42,849 nucleotides of DNA from Pseudomonas flexibilis (lineage in GTDB: Bacteria > Pseudomonadota > Gammaproteobacteria > Pseudomonadales > Pseudomonadaceae). Below the pieces are notes generated by a model, which made no database searches, was not told where the DNA came from, and saw only the letters and a program-made list of their open reading frames with translations. Both the position numbers and the translations under genes were made by a program. This document shows positions 26,914 through 35,384 of the stretch, in pieces. The stretch lies in NCBI RefSeq assembly GCF_000802425.1, contig NZ_JRUD01000026.1, positions 1-42,849 on the forward strand. Direction: 5' to 3'. Every line of letters starts with the position of its first letter. Position 1 is the first letter of the stretch.

Positions 26914-28326
26914 CTAGCAGGGGCGTTCCGCGCCACGGCGCGCGTACCACCACCAGGTCACGGCGATGCAGCTCAGGTAGTAGGCGATGAATAGGTACAG
27001 GGCGGCCTCGGCGCTGCCGGTCATGGCCAGCGAGGTTCCGAACGCCTTGGGGATGAAGAAGCCGCCGAAGGCGCCGATGGCGGCGCTGAAGCCGATCACT
27101 GCGGCCGATTCGATGCTGGCGTTCTTGTTGACCTGCTCCTCGGTGGCCTGGCCACGCTGGCGGCGTGCCTCCCACTCGCCACGGAAGATCGCCGGGATCA
27201 TGCAGAAGGTGGAGCCGTTGCCGATGCCGGCGAAGAAGAACAGCAGGATGAAGGCGGCCAGGAAGCCCCAGAAGTTGCCTTCGCTGCCTTCACCCGGCAG
27301 GAAGGCCATGACCACAAACACGAAGCCGGCCATTAGCGCGTAGTTCCACAGGGTGATGCGCGCGCCGCCGAACTTGTCGGCCAGCATGCCGCCCAGGGTG
27401 CGGCTCAGGGCGCCGACCAGCGGGCCGAGGAAGGCGAACTGCAGCGGGTTGATGTCCGGGAACTGGGTCTTGCTGAGCATGGCGAAGCCGGCGGAGAAGC
27501 CGATGAAGCTGCCGAAGGTGCCCACGTACAGCCAGCACATCAGCCAGTTGTGCTTGCGCCGGAAGATCACCGCCTGGGTCTTCACGGAGGCCTTGGCGTC
27601 GGCGATGTCGTGCATGCCGAACCAGGCGGCCAGGGACACCGCGGCAATGAACGGCACCCAGATCAGGCCGGCGTTCTGCAGCCACAGCTGACCGCCGTCG
27701 CTCAGTTGCTGCGGCTCGCCGCCGAAGCTGCCGAACAGCCCGCCGAGCACCGCCAGCGGCACGGCAAACTGCATCACCGACACGCCCAGGTTGCCCAGGC
27801 CGGCGTTCAGGCCCAGGGCGGTGCCCTGGCGCGCCTTGGGGAAGAAGAAGCTGATGTTGGACATGCTCGACGAGAAGTTGCCGCCGCCGAAGCCGCACAG
27901 CAGGGCGATGATCACGAACACGCTGTAGGGCGTGTCCGGGTTCTGCACCGCGACGCTCATCCACAGGCAGGGAATCAGCAGCGAGGCGGTGCTCAGCGCC
28001 GTCCAGCGCCGACCGCCGAAGATCGGCACCATGAACGAGTAGAAGATGCGCAGCGTGGCGCCGGACACCGAGGGCAGCGCGGCGAGCAGGAACAGCTGGT
28101 CGGTGCTGAAGCTGAAGCCAACGCTGTTCAGGCGCACGGTGACGGTGCTCCACACCATCCACACGGCGAAGGCCAGCAGCAGCGCGGGAATCGAGATCCA
28201 CAGGTTGCGGGTGGCGATCTTCTGGCCCACCGCGTTCCAGAACACCGGGTCTTCGGGTCGCCAGTCACGCAGCACCGGGCCCTGGGGAATACCCAGGCCG
28301 GCGACGGATTTTTCAAGGACGCTCAT
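26914..28326 (-). CDS. narK2: Nitrate/nitrite transporter NarK2
   Basis: This 470-residue major-facilitator protein has twelve membrane helices. The nitrate signature is visible in FGGGNFSSSMSNISFFFPK and GLGNLGVSVMQ, and the MFS loop motif is GGMLADKFGGARI. It is the second of two nar transporters and probably the nitrate/nitrite antiporter type. Start 28326 (MSVLEKSV) was preferred over the ATG at 28332 because AAGGAGAATGACG gives it a 7-nt ribosome spacing, whereas the earlier ATG touches the ribosome site. The earlier ATG overlaps the narK1 stop. Confidence 0.93.
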   Translation of the reverse strand: MSVLEKSVAGLGIPQGPVLRDWRPEDPVFWNAVGQKIATRNLWISIPALLLAFAVWMVWSTVTVRLNSVGFSFSTDQLFLLAALPSVSGATLRIFYSFMVPIFGGRRWTALSTASLLIPCLWMSVAVQNPDTPYSVFVIIALLCGFGGGNFSSSMSNISFFFPKARQGTALGLNAGLGNLGVSVMQFAVPLAVLGGLFGSFGGEPQQLSDGGQLWLQNAGLIWVPFIAAVSLAAWFGMHDIADAKASVKTQAVIFRRKHNWLMCWLYVGTFGSFIGFSAGFAMLSKTQFPDINPLQFAFLGPLVGALSRTLGGMLADKFGGARITLWNYALMAGFVFVVMAFLPGEGSEGNFWGFLAAFILLFFFAGIGNGSTFCMIPAIFRGEWEARRQRGQATEEQVNKNASIESAAVIGFSAAIGAFGGFFIPKAFGTSLAMTGSAEAALYLFIAYYLSCIAVTWWWYARRGAERPC

Positions 28327-28328
28327 CG

Positions 28329-29585
28329 TCATTCTCCTTGGGCAAGGGCGCTGACCCGGCCCATGAGGGGGGTTTTGCGGATTTCGCTGAAGTACATCCA
28401 GATCAGGGAGACCCAGACCACGCCGTACAGCAGCATGAAGGCGGAGGAGCGCACGCCGGTGAGGTCCACCAGGGCGCCGAACAGAATGGGCAGGATGAAG
28501 CCGCCGAGGCCGCCGGCCAGGCCGACGATGCCGGAGATGGCACCCATGTTCTGCGGGTAGTCATCGGCGATGTACTTGAACACCGAGGCCTTGCCGAATG
28601 CCCAGGCGATGCCGATGACGAACATCAGTGCGGTGAACACCCAGGCGTTGAGACCGATGTGGAAGGTCTTCGGGCCGTTCACCGTCTGGATGGTGAAATC
28701 GGTCTGCGGGTAGGAAAGCAGGAACAGGCACACCCAGCTCACCCACAGCACCCACCAGGTCACGCTCTGCGCGCCCCACTTGTCCGACATCCAGCCGCCG
28801 ACGGCGCGCAGCACGCCGCCGGGCAGCGAGAAGCAGGCGGCCAGCAGCGCGGCGGTCTGCAGGCTGAAGCCGTATTCCTGCACGTAGTACTTGGTCATCC
28901 ACAGCGCCAGCGCCACGTAACCGCCGAACACGATCGAGTAGTACTGGCAGTAGCGCCACACGGCCGGGTCCTTGAGCGCCGCCAGTTGCTCGCGCAGCGA
29001 CACGCTGCTGGCCACCCGGTGGGCCTTGTTGTCGCTGGTGAGGAACCAGAACAGCAGCGCGGTGATGAACAGGATCGCCGAGAACACCTGCGGCACCAGC
29101 TGCCAGCTGCCCCAGGCGATCAGCGCCGGGGCGAGGAACTTGGTCAGCGCCGAGCCGGCATTGCCGGCGCCGAAGATGCCCATGGCCAGACCCTGGTTGT
29201 CCTTGTCGAACCACTTGGCGACATAGGCGATGCCCACCGAGAAGGAGCCGCCGGCCAGGCCGACGAACAGGCCCAGCACCAGGAACTGCCAGTAGGCGGT
29301 GGCCTCGGCGATCAAGTAGATGGGTAGCACGCAGGCCAGCATCAGCAGGAAGAACACCACGCGCCCGCCGAAGCGGTCGGTGAGCATGCCCAGCGGCAGA
29401 CGCACCAGCGAGCCGGTGAGCACCGGCGTGGCGGCCAGCAGGCCGAACTGGGTTTCGTTGAGCTGGAGCAGTTCCTTGATCGGCACGCCGAGCACCGCGA
29501 ACATCATCCAGACCATGAAGCAGACGGTAAACGCCAGGGTGCTCATACTCAGCACCAGGGCTTGCTGTACCTTCGCACGACTCAT
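28329..29585 (-). CDS. narK1: Nitrate transporter NarK1
   Basis: This 418-residue twelve-helix major-facilitator protein carries GAGNAGSALTKFLAPALI and the loop motif LPLGMLTDRFGGR. It resembles type I NarK (nitrate/proton symport), and the tandem narK1-narK2 pair is the P. aeruginosa arrangement. Start 29585 (MSRAKVQQALVLSM) follows GAGGTGGATT. The longer reading frame extends back over the DNR box and is not likely translated. It heads the narK1K2GHJI operon, divergent from narXL. Confidence 0.93.
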   Translation of the reverse strand: MSRAKVQQALVLSMSTLAFTVCFMVWMMFAVLGVPIKELLQLNETQFGLLAATPVLTGSLVRLPLGMLTDRFGGRVVFFLLMLACVLPIYLIAEATAYWQFLVLGLFVGLAGGSFSVGIAYVAKWFDKDNQGLAMGIFGAGNAGSALTKFLAPALIAWGSWQLVPQVFSAILFITALLFWFLTSDNKAHRVASSVSLREQLAALKDPAVWRYCQYYSIVFGGYVALALWMTKYYVQEYGFSLQTAALLAACFSLPGGVLRAVGGWMSDKWGAQSVTWWVLWVSWVCLFLLSYPQTDFTIQTVNGPKTFHIGLNAWVFTALMFVIGIAWAFGKASVFKYIADDYPQNMGAISGIVGLAGGLGGFILPILFGALVDLTGVRSSAFMLLYGVVWVSLIWMYFSEIRKTPLMGRVSALAQGE

Positions 29586-29646
29586 AATCCACCTCGCCGA
29601 GGCTCCTTGTGTGGGTGCCATCTTGGGCGCGGCGGCCTGGCCAACC

Positions 29647-29660
29647 TTGACGAAAATCAT
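29647..29660 (-). promoter_or_regulatory. FNR/ANR/DNR-type box for narK1K2GHJI
   Basis: TTGAC-GAAA-ATCAT matches the consensus at eight of ten half-site positions. Centred at 29653.5, it predicts a start near 29612, 27 bp before the narK1 ATG, with AAGATG at 29624..29619 as a weak -10. Confidence 0.65.
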
Positions 29661-29698
29661 GGTGGCCGTGGGGGTGGCACTCCTAGGATCGGCCGGCT

Positions 29699-29714
29699 TA
29701 CCCCGAAAGAGGTA
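29699..29714. promoter_or_regulatory. NarL-type 7-2-7 operator between narK1 and narX
   Basis: TACCCCG-AA-AGAGGTA is an inverted pair of NarL heptamers separated by 2 bp; read on the other strand one half is TACCTCT, a full match to TACYYMT. It is about 94 bp upstream of the predicted narK1 start and 104 bp before the narX GTG, so it could serve either promoter. Confidence 0.6.
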
Positions 29715-29817
29715 ACCCCGTTTTCTTCGGAAAATGCCTTGTTTTTCAATGACTTGCTTTTACGCTTCGGTTCATTCCGGGTGCCACGCCGGCACCGTGA
29801 ACTCTTTGGAGGTAGCT

Positions 29818-31614
29818 GTGGCAAAACGCTGGTGGAACGGCTCGCTGCCGGCCCGGGCCGGGGTCGCGGTGTCGCTGATCGTGATCTTCGCGCTGGCCAG
29901 CGCCCTCAGCTCGGGGCTGATCGCCAAGCTCAGCGAAGGCGATGCCGCGGCCATCAATACCGCCGGCTCGCTGCGCATGGCCATCTACCGCATGACCTGG
30001 AAGCTGGAGGCCGAGCACAGCCCGGAGCAGGTGCGCCAGCTGGCCACGCAGTTCGAGGAACGCCTGGCCAGCCCGGCGCTGACCCTGGAGCTGAAGAGCA
30101 ATGCCGATCTGCATGACGCCTACCTGGCGCTGCAGCAACGCTGGCGGGAGGAACTCAAGCCGGCGCTGCTGAGCGGAGACTTCGACGACTTCCCGCCACG
30201 CGCGGAAAACTTCGTCGAGCAGTTGAATGCCTTCGTGCTGCTGCTGCAGAAGCGCAGCGAGGCCAAGCAGGGCTGGGTGCAGACCATCCAGGGCCTGGCG
30301 CTGTTCGTCACCGTGGTGGTGCTGATGGTCGGCATCTACCAGCTGCAGGGCACGGTGCTGGCGCCGCTGCAGGAACTGGTCGCCGCCAACGAGCGCTTCC
30401 GCTCCGGCGATCTCGGGGTACGGGTGAAGTACGACGCCGAGGACGAGCTCGGCCAGGTAGCCGCCAGCTTCAACGCCATGGCCGAGGCCATCGAGCGCTC
30501 GCACCAGACCCTGGAGCGCCGGGTGGCCGAGGAAACCGCCAACCTGGCGCAGGCCAACGCCGCCCTGCAGCTGCTCTACCAGAGCAGCCGCCGGCTGGCC
30601 AGCGGTGCCGCCGACGCCAATGCCCTGGGCAGCCTGCTGGAGGACTTCCGCAGCCGCTTGCCCGGTCTGCAGCTGTCGCTGTGCCTGCACGGCGAGCCCG
30701 GCCAGCCGGCCGAGCAGCTGGTGGCGCTGCACAGCGACCGCGTGCGGGAGATCTGCGCACCGGAGGACTGCGCCCTGTGCACCCTGCGCGGCAGCCCCAA
30801 CCTGCTGTCCTGCCCGGTGGTCAACCAAGGCAGCGAGCTGGGCGAGCTGCGCGCCAGCTTCGCCGGCCGGCCGGCGCGGGACTGGGAAGCGGAACTGATC
30901 CAGGCGCTGGCCAACCTGATCGGCACCGCGCTGTCGCTGGAACGCCAGCGCGAGCAGGAACATCGCCTGCTGCTGTTCGAGGAACGCGCGGTGATCGCCC
31001 GCGAGCTGCATGATTCGCTGGCCCAGGCGCTGTCCTACATGAAGCTGCAGGTCAGCCGCCTGCAGACACTGATGCGCCGGGGCGAACCCATGGAGCGTCT
31101 GGAGGCGGTCAGCGAGGAGATCCGCGAGGGCCTGAACTCGGCGTACCGCCAGCTGCGTGAGCTGCTTACCACCTTCCGCCTGTCCATCCAGGAGGGCGGC
31201 CTGGAACAGGCGCTGCAGGACACCACCCGGGAATTCGCCGAGCGGGGTGACTTCCAGGTGCGCTTGCAGGTTCAGCCGCTGGCCTTCACCCTGTCGGCCA
31301 GCGAGCAGATCCACGTGCTGCAGGTGGCCCGCGAGGCGCTGTCCAACTGTGCGCGGCATGCCGGCGCAGACCAGGTGACGGTCGCCCTGCGCCAGGATGG
31401 CGAGCAGGTGGAGCTGCTGATCGAAGACAACGGCCGCGGCCTGTCCGGCGAGTACGACCAGCGCCAGCACCATGGCCTGACCATCATGCAGGAACGTGCC
31501 CGCAGCCTGGGCGGCAGCCTGGCCATCGGCCCCGGCGAACCGCGCGGTACCCGGGTGCAACTGCGCTTCCGCCCGGTGTTCCTGAGCCTGATTCCCCACG
31601 AGAGACTGACATGA
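29818..31614 (+). CDS. narX: Nitrate/nitrite sensor histidine kinase NarX
   Basis: This 598-residue kinase senses nitrate with a periplasmic four-helix domain and phosphorylates NarL. The P-box DAAAINTAGSLRMAIYRM lies at 42-59. A second membrane helix, a HAMP domain (about 178-235) and a central module follow. The phospho-acceptor is H398 (RELHDSLAQALSYMK), and the ATPase end has NCARHAG and EDNGRGL. The central part has a cysteine group (CAPEDCALC ... LLSC), as in NarX-type sensors. The start is GTG at 29818, with GGAGGT just upstream; an earlier in-frame ATG lacks a ribosome site. Its stop overlaps narL. Confidence 0.94.
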   Translation: MAKRWWNGSLPARAGVAVSLIVIFALASALSSGLIAKLSEGDAAAINTAGSLRMAIYRMTWKLEAEHSPEQVRQLATQFEERLASPALTLELKSNADLHDAYLALQQRWREELKPALLSGDFDDFPPRAENFVEQLNAFVLLLQKRSEAKQGWVQTIQGLALFVTVVVLMVGIYQLQGTVLAPLQELVAANERFRSGDLGVRVKYDAEDELGQVAASFNAMAEAIERSHQTLERRVAEETANLAQANAALQLLYQSSRRLASGAADANALGSLLEDFRSRLPGLQLSLCLHGEPGQPAEQLVALHSDRVREICAPEDCALCTLRGSPNLLSCPVVNQGSELGELRASFAGRPARDWEAELIQALANLIGTALSLERQREQEHRLLLFEERAVIARELHDSLAQALSYMKLQVSRLQTLMRRGEPMERLEAVSEEIREGLNSAYRQLRELLTTFRLSIQEGGLEQALQDTTREFAERGDFQVRLQVQPLAFTLSASEQIHVLQVAREALSNCARHAGADQVTVALRQDGEQVELLIEDNGRGLSGEYDQRQHHGLTIMQERARSLGGSLAIGPGEPRGTRVQLRFRPVFLSLIPHERLT

Positions 31615-32237
31615 CCTACCGCCTGCTGCTGGTCGACGACCACCCGATGATGCGCCGCGGCATTCGCCAGTTGCTGGAACTGGAGGACGACCTGCAGGTG
31701 GTCGGCGAAGCGGGCAACGGTCAGGAGGCCCTGGACTCGCTGGCCGAGCTCCAGCCGGACCTGATCCTGCTGGACAACAACATGCCGCAGATGAACGGCG
31801 TGGAGACGCTGAAGAAGATCCGCGAGCGCGGTTTCACCGGCAAGGTGCTGCTGTTCACCGTCTCCGACGCCGAGGAGGACGTGCGCGACGCCATGCGCTT
31901 CGGCGCCGATGGCTACCTGCTCAAGGACATGGAGCCCGAACAGCTGATCGACCAGTTGCACCGCGTGCTACAGGGGCAGATGGCGATCAGCCCGGCCCTG
32001 ACCAGCGTGCTGGCCCAGGCGCTGCGCAGCCCCCAGGGACCGAGCCAGGCCGACCTCACCGACCGCGAGCGCCAGGTACTGAAGATGATCGCCGCCGGCC
32101 TGAGCAACAAGATGATCGGCAACAAGCTGGGCATCACCGAGGGCACGGTGAAGGTGCACGTGAAGAACCTGCTGCACAAACTCGGCCTGCGCGGCCGGGT
32201 GGAAGCGGCAGTGTGGGCGCTGGAGCATCTGCGCTAG
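31611..32237 (+). CDS. narL: Nitrate/nitrite response regulator NarL
   Basis: This 208-residue regulator has a receiver domain with D9, D10 and phospho-acceptor D55 (LLDNNMPQMNG) and a LuxR-type helix-turn-helix at about 145-205 (LTDRERQVLKMIAAGLSNKMIG). Its ATG overlaps the narX TGA. NarL-P should bind the heptamer pair between narK1 and narX. It is convergent with the carbonic anhydrase gene across a REP-rich gap of 195 bp. Confidence 0.96.
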   Translation: MTYRLLLVDDHPMMRRGIRQLLELEDDLQVVGEAGNGQEALDSLAELQPDLILLDNNMPQMNGVETLKKIRERGFTGKVLLFTVSDAEEDVRDAMRFGADGYLLKDMEPEQLIDQLHRVLQGQMAISPALTSVLAQALRSPQGPSQADLTDRERQVLKMIAAGLSNKMIGNKLGITEGTVKVHVKNLLHKLGLRGRVEAAVWALEHLR

Positions 32238-32262
32238 CGCCCCCCACCCCGCACCATCGCGT

Positions 32263-32436
32263 CGGCATGGCGTGCCTGCGGCACGCACGGTGGATCGGTG
32301 GAGCGCGATCCACCCTACGATCTGCGCCGGGCTGTCGGGACCGGTAGGGTGGACAACGTTTTCCTTGTCCACCAACGCGCCGGCATGGCGCGCCTATGGC
32401 ACGCACGGTGGATCGATAACGCGCAAGCCACCCTAC
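32263..32436. repeat. Three GTAG-type REPs in a duplicated segment between narL and carbonic anhydrase
   Basis: REPs occupy 32289..32318 (GGTGGATC...GATCCACCCTAC), 32344..32373 (GTAGGGTGGACAA...TTGTCCACC) and 32407..32436 (a degenerate stem ending CCACCCTAC). The first and third lie in a segment repeated with a 118-bp period, marked by CGGCATGGCG and CACGCACGGTGGATCG. The last REP's GTAG head supplies the TAG stop of the carbonic anhydrase gene. The whole gap is accounted for by these repeats. Confidence 0.8.
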
Positions 32437-33062
32437 GGTTCGTAGCGAAAGGTCTCGTCCAGCTGCGCCGGGCTGTCCACGGTGACCTCCAGGTCCTTCA
32501 CCCGTCCGTCGTCCAGCCCGTAGATCCAGCCGTGCACGGCCAGCGGCTGGCCGCGCAGCCAGGCGCCCTGCACGATCGGCGTGTGGCAGACGTTGCGCAC
32601 CTGACGCTGCACGTTCAGCTCGCAGAGCAGGTTCACCGCCTGCTCCTCGTCCAGCCCGGCGAAACGTTCCAGGTTCTGGTGGTAGAGCGCCTTGATCGCG
32701 CGCAGCCAGTTGTCGATCAGTTGTCCCAGGGCGGCGTGTCCGAGGGCGGCGCGCACGCCGCCGCAGCCGTAGTGGCCGCAGACGATGATCTCGCGCACCC
32801 GCAGCACATCGACGGCGTACTGCAGCACCGACAGCAGGTTCATGTCGGTGGCCACCACCATGTTGGCGACGTTGCGGTGCACGAACAGTTCACCGGGCAG
32901 CAGCCCGACCACCTCGTTGGCCGGCACGCGGCTGTCCGAACAGCCGATCCAGAGAAACTCCGGCCGCTGCTGGCGGGCCAGCCGGGCGAAGAACTCGGGG
33001 TCGCGGGCGCGCAGCGTGGCCGACCAGTGGCGGTTGTTGTCCAGCAGTTGGTGAATGTCCAT
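32433..33062 (-). CDS. can: Beta-class carbonic anhydrase
   Basis: This 209-residue enzyme interconverts CO2 and bicarbonate. Zinc ligands are C41 (CSDSR), H97 and C100 (CGHYGCGG), with the D43-R45 dyad. Length and motifs are normal for the cytoplasmic beta class. It is convergent with narL and divergent from dnr. The TAG stop lies in the GTAG head of a REP. Its link to denitrification is unclear; pH or CO2 balance during anaerobic growth is a guess. Confidence 0.95.
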   Translation of the reverse strand: MDIHQLLDNNRHWSATLRARDPEFFARLARQQRPEFLWIGCSDSRVPANEVVGLLPGELFVHRNVANMVVATDMNLLSVLQYAVDVLRVREIIVCGHYGCGGVRAALGHAALGQLIDNWLRAIKALYHQNLERFAGLDEEQAVNLLCELNVQRQVRNVCHTPIVQGAWLRGQPLAVHGWIYGLDDGRVKDLEVTVDSPAQLDETFRYEP

Positions 33063-33170
33063 GGGCCTACTCCCGAAAGAATCGCGGCCTGATTAGCACG
33101 CGTCCGGCGGGCCGCCGTTGTCGTTGGTCAAGGTCGCCCGGTCGATGCCCCTCGGCTAAATCCGAGCAAA

Positions 33171-33184
33171 CTGATCAAGATCAA
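33171..33184. promoter_or_regulatory. FNR/DNR-type box between carbonic anhydrase and dnr
   Basis: CTGAT-CAAG-ATCAA differs from the consensus only at the first base. The plus-strand start for dnr would be near 33219 and the minus-strand start for the anhydrase near 33136. Neither has a clear -10, so the target is open. Apart from this box I see nothing else identifiable in 33063-33380. Confidence 0.6.
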
Positions 33185-33380
33185 GCGGATTCGCGCACCG
33201 GAGCGGCGACACTAGGTCGCACCCACTGGCCATGCCCCTTTGGAGGTAGTGCCACGGGGGAATGGTCGCCTCGCCAACGCCTCCCTAGCATGGGCTCGGC
33301 CCATCCGGTCGTATGGCATGGCGCCATTTGGCACGGCTTCACGACCGACGCCGAAACGGGAACCGATCCTAGAGGTGCGC

Positions 33381-34058
33381 ATGCTGACCGACACGGAAAT
33401 ACTCACCACGCTCCGCCATCATCCGCTGTTCGAAGGGCTGGCGGAGGGACCGTTCCAGGAAGTCTGCCGGCTGGCCATCCAGCGCCGGCTGGACGCTGGC
33501 GAATGCCTGCTGCATCAGGGCGAGCCGGCCGAGCGCTTCTACGTGCTGGTGCAGGGCCAGATGAAGCTGACCCGCGTGTTGATGGAAGGCCAGGAAAAGC
33601 TGGTGGAGATCATCCAGCCCGGACAGAGCTTCGGCGAGACGCTGATGTTCAGCGGCCAGGAGTGCAACCCGTTCAGCGCCAGCGCCCTGAAGACCAGCTC
33701 GCTGGTGAGCCTGGACAGCCTGCACTACCGACGCCTGCTGGAAGCACAGCCGCAGTTGTGCCTGAACCTGCTGGGGCGTTTCAGCCAGCGCATGCAGCAG
33801 TTCCTCGACGAGATCGACACCCTGGCGATGGCCAACGCCAGCCAGCGGGTGGCGCGCTACCTCAACCAGGAACTGCAGGACGGCGCCAACCTGGTGCAGC
33901 TGCACGTGCCCAAGCGCCTGATCGCCTCGCAGCTGGGCATCCAGCCGGAGACCTTCTCGCGCATCCTGCACCGCCTGATGGACGCCGGCATCATCGCCAT
34001 GGAACGCCGCAGCATCCGCGTGCTGGACACGCCCGCCCTGACCGGTTTCATTCAGTAG
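33381..34058 (+). CDS. dnr: Dnr-type CRP/FNR family regulator (NO-responsive)
   Basis: This 225-residue regulator has an N-terminal cyclic-nucleotide-like domain, a long dimer helix (about 125-155) and a C-terminal helix-turn-helix. The recognition helix has E190, S193 and R194 (PETFSRILHRL), which reads TTGAT-N4-ATCAA. It lacks the N-terminal cysteine group of FNR/ANR, so it is Dnr-like; H13-H14 (RHHPLFEGL) match the heme-linked histidines of P. aeruginosa DNR. The start at 33381 has AGAGGTG upstream; the longer frame has no ribosome site. Likely targets are nosR, nnrS, nar, hemN and nrdD, all with boxes here. P. stutzeri has several Dnr paralogues, so the subtype is open. Confidence 0.92.
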   Translation: MLTDTEILTTLRHHPLFEGLAEGPFQEVCRLAIQRRLDAGECLLHQGEPAERFYVLVQGQMKLTRVLMEGQEKLVEIIQPGQSFGETLMFSGQECNPFSASALKTSSLVSLDSLHYRRLLEAQPQLCLNLLGRFSQRMQQFLDEIDTLAMANASQRVARYLNQELQDGANLVQLHVPKRLIASQLGIQPETFSRILHRLMDAGIIAMERRSIRVLDTPALTGFIQ

Positions 34059-34079
34059 CTCGCCAGCAGGAGGCGCGTC

Positions 34080-34499
34080 ATGCCCGATCCCAAGCTCCCC
34101 CTGGTCTACTCCTGCTCCGGCTGTTCCAACGTTGCGCAGCTGGCCAACACCCTGGCAGTGCGCCTGGACCGTGGCGGCCTGGCGGAAATGTCCTGCATCG
34201 CCGGGGTGGGCGGCCGGGTCGCCTCGCTGGTCAGCAAGGCCAACTCGCAGCGACCGATCCTGGCCATCGATGGCTGCCAGCTGCAGTGTGTGCGCGCCTG
34301 CCTGGAGCAGCACGGCGTGACCGCCAACGTGCACGTGGTGCTCAGCTCCTACGGCCTGAAGAAGCGCCACCACGAGGACTTTTCCAGCGAACAGGCCGAC
34401 GAGCTGCTGGAGGAGATGCGCCAGATCATCGCCAGCGACCGCATGCGCCCCACCCCGCCGCCACCGGAGCCGAAACCGAAACTGCGCGTGGTGAAGTGA
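34080..34499 (+). CDS. DGC-domain putative zinc-binding protein
   Basis: This 139-residue protein follows dnr by 21 bp and is probably co-transcribed with it. It carries cysteines in YSCSGCSN (12, 15), SCIAGVGGR, and the name-giving DGCQLQCVRAC segment (about 62-72), fitting the DGC-domain family of putative zinc-binding proteins with unknown function. A Pro-rich C-terminal tail ends it. The stop lies 1 bp from the convergent nrdG stop. A metal- or NO-related role is suggested only by the neighbour. Confidence 0.75.
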   Translation: MPDPKLPLVYSCSGCSNVAQLANTLAVRLDRGGLAEMSCIAGVGGRVASLVSKANSQRPILAIDGCQLQCVRACLEQHGVTANVHVVLSSYGLKKRHHEDFSSEQADELLEEMRQIIASDRMRPTPPPPEPKPKLRVVK

Positions 34500-34500
34500 G

Positions 34501-35196
34501 TCAGCCGCGCACCTCGAAGGCCGGGAATAGGTTTTCCAGCCGCTGACGCAGCGCTGGCCAATCGGCCGGCGCGAGGCTCGGGCCCAGCCTGGCGTCCAGC
34601 ATCCGCGCGCTGCGCACCGGCTGCAGCACGAAGCGCTGGACACCGCATTCGGCCAACCGGCAGGCCAGAGCCCAGAGGCGCTCGGCGTCCAGCAGTTGCC
34701 AGTGCAAGGTGGTGCGGCATTCGTAGGCGACGCCGCTGTCCAGCAGCCGTTCCAGGCTCTGCCAGTTGGCGCGGTCGCTGTCCGCCACCCCGGTGATCGT
34801 CTGCCCATGCCCGGGCGGCGCCTTGACGTCGAAGCCCACCCAGTCCACCTGCGATAGCACCCGGGCGAAGCGTTGCGGCTTGATGCCGGCGCTGTGCAGG
34901 CCGACCTTGAAGCCCAGCTCGCGCACCTGGGCCATGGCGGCGGCCAGCGCCGCCTGCTGGGTCGGCTCGCCGCCGCTGAACACCACCGCCTGCAGCAGGC
35001 CAACGCGCCGCTCCAGGAAGGCCAGCAGGTCCGCCCAGGCCAGTGACGTGTCGCCGCGCGCCGGGATCAGCTGCGGGTTGTGGCAGTAGCGGCAGCGCCA
35101 ACCGCAGCCCTGGCAGAACAGCACGCAGGCCAGGTGGTCGGGGAAATCGAGGGTGGTCAGGGGGACCAGCCCCCCGACCCTGAGCGTGGTGCTCAC
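34501..35196 (-). CDS. nrdG: Anaerobic ribonucleotide reductase activating protein NrdG
   Basis: This 231-residue radical-SAM enzyme generates the glycyl radical on the class III reductase. The cluster motif is C31, C35, C38 (CGWRCRYCHNP). The SAM-binding FSGGEPT follows. The start is a GTG at 35196 overlapping the stop of the small glycyl-radical ORF by 4 nt (GTGA), so the two are translationally coupled. That coupling fits the activase acting directly on the small protein. Confidence 0.93.
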   Translation of the reverse strand: MSTTLRVGGLVPLTTLDFPDHLACVLFCQGCGWRCRYCHNPQLIPARGDTSLAWADLLAFLERRVGLLQAVVFSGGEPTQQAALAAAMAQVRELGFKVGLHSAGIKPQRFARVLSQVDWVGFDVKAPPGHGQTITGVADSDRANWQSLERLLDSGVAYECRTTLHWQLLDAERLWALACRLAECGVQRFVLQPVRSARMLDARLGPSLAPADWPALRQRLENLFPAFEVRG

Positions 35197-35354
35197 GCGG
35201 AGCGACCGTTGGCCGCCGACTCGGTGAAGTGGCGGCGCTCACGGTGTTCGGACTGCTTGCCGGGATTGAAGGCCGCCACCGGACGGTGGTAGCCCATCAC
35301 CCGGGTCCAGACTTCGCAGCGCTGGCGTTGTTCCTGGGGAAGTTGCGTACTCAT
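35193..35354 (-). CDS. Separate 53-residue glycyl-radical domain of anaerobic ribonucleotide reductase (split NrdD C-terminus)
   Basis: This small ORF encodes the segment normally at the C-terminus of NrdD: CEVWTRVMGYHRPV, with the glycyl-radical glycine probably G21, then FNPGKQSEHRERRHF. It has its own strong ribosome site (AAGGAGATCTCC) and ATG. It is in the same frame as nrdD, separated by one TGA and ten sense codons, so a single read-through would give one fused chain. nrdG overlaps its end. The two-polypeptide reading is favoured by the independent start; read-through or selenocysteine is less likely. Family identity is by remembered motif, not by a search. Confidence 0.8.
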   Translation of the reverse strand: MSTQLPQEQRQRCEVWTRVMGYHRPVAAFNPGKQSEHRERRHFTESAANGRSA

Positions 35355-35384
35355 GGAGATCTCCTTGGGTTGGGGGAAGTCGAT

